A stretch of DNA of 64,000 nt from Macrobrachium rosenbergii (lineage: Eukaryota > Arthropoda > Malacostraca > Decapoda > Palaemonidae): contig NC_089761.1 of assembly GCF_040412425.1 (NCBI RefSeq), forward strand, positions 23,418,144 to 23,482,143, read 5' to 3'. Position numbers and translations under genes: made by a program. How positions within the stretch are numbered: the stretch's first letter is position 1; each line of letters opens with the position of its first letter. Under the pieces are notes generated by a model. It was not told where the DNA came from and did no database searches. It saw nothing but the letters and a program-made list of their open reading frames with translations. Shown here one piece after another: positions 63,241-64,000 of the stretch.

Positions 63241-64000
63241 TCTGTCCACTAAGTCCTTATTCATAAGATCTTCCTACTGTATTTTAGAAATGAATCTTAA
63301 CAGTTCATGGTCACACATTTTCAAATTCTAATTTTTCCATGTCAGTGCCCAAAGAGTATTACAGACCCATGCACCCATATTGAGTCTTTCCCATCTTCTA
63401 CTAATGGTACATTTTATTTATCGGAGTGTAGCTCTCTCTCCATCTCATTCATGTTTCAGCGACCATTCTCTTAACTCTTGCTTCACAGTCCAGTCTGGCC
63501 ATAAGGCAATACATATGCAGTGCCTCTTTCAAGCCCTGCCCATCTAACAAAACGAGTTCTCAACACCTATCTTTCCTCATTTTCTTTTGTAATGGGTTGT
63601 GGGCATCAGAAATCTCTTATTCTGTGTAGATTTTGTAATCCTTAGCATCAGTTGTAACAGCAGCTTTTACATTTGTATACATTATAAAGTTTATGCCCTA
63701 CACCATTCCCGCAACAACCACCTGGCCACTTTTCTGTATATACTTTTTCCTTGGCTTCCTTTCCAGTCACTGTAAGCTTTGTTTTGTGTATAATGATTTT
63801 TAGCCCTCACTCTTCTGTTACTATAATAAACAGTGAAAGGATAAATGCCAATTTTTGATGGATGACAGCATATATTTTCAATTCTGATATTGTGGCACTT
63901 TCTTCATTAGTCTAGTGTTAAGTATTAGTTTCTTCAAGAACCACAAATATAAGGTATATTTCTCTATATTCACATGGTAAGTTTTCTGTAGTTACCTCAG

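Overview
The window is nuclear DNA of an arthropod, most likely a decapod crustacean. The evidence is intron-rich genes with arthropod-like proteins, very dense (TA)n, (CA)n, (GA)n and (TAA)n microsatellites, and a mixed load of Penelope, Dong/R4-like, jockey-like, CR1-like, CsRn1-type Ty3 and DIRS-like retroelements. The species call is an inference. There are no bacterial features, CRISPR arrays, rRNA genes or complete tRNA genes.

Two cellular genes can be read exon by exon, and they are arranged head to head. On the minus strand (24140 down to 13938) lies ABHD11, an alpha/beta hydrolase. Five coding exons join in phase into 275 residues ending at a stop. The 5' exon with the N-terminus was not found. 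On the plus strand (44507 to beyond 62629) lies an NKRF homologue. Seven coding exons join in phase into about 501 residues, with an N-terminal XRN2-binding (XTBD) domain, a basic linker with a repeated F-[VI]-K motif, a double-stranded-RNA-binding domain, a G-patch and the start of an R3H-like region. The gene runs off the right edge.

Layout. 1-7.3 kb: minisatellites, microsatellites, a LINE 3' end, an inverted-repeat element rich in CACGTCA boxes, and SINE-like repeats. 7.3-7.65 kb: a possible minus-strand first exon. 8.4-8.8 kb: an antisense CR1-like remnant. 11.4-24.1 kb: ABHD11, whose largest intron holds a 3.7-kb LINE with a restriction-like endonuclease. 24.6-43.1 kb: the intergenic block, holding a 372-bp MITE, a deleted CsRn1-type Ty3 element, a pair of Penelope-like elements (PLEs) in inverted orientation, one of them split by a full-length CsRn1-type element, and a TTAA-flanked foldback element. 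44.5-64 kb: NKRF, with introns full of decayed LINE, SINE and DIRS-like pieces.

The two genes have no evident functional link. ABHD11 enzymes are mitochondrial serine hydrolases, and NKRF acts with XRN2 in nucleolar rRNA processing. The most distinctive material is in the mobile elements: a Dong/R4-like LINE sitting in (TAA)n with a 5S-rRNA-like 5' region, a nested Ty3-in-PLE insertion with a verifiable empty site, a template-switch scar in the deleted Ty3 copy, and a hammerhead-like motif in both PLE copies. Element ORFs are broken throughout. In the young Ty3 copies the breaks are mostly small indels, so some may be assembly errors.
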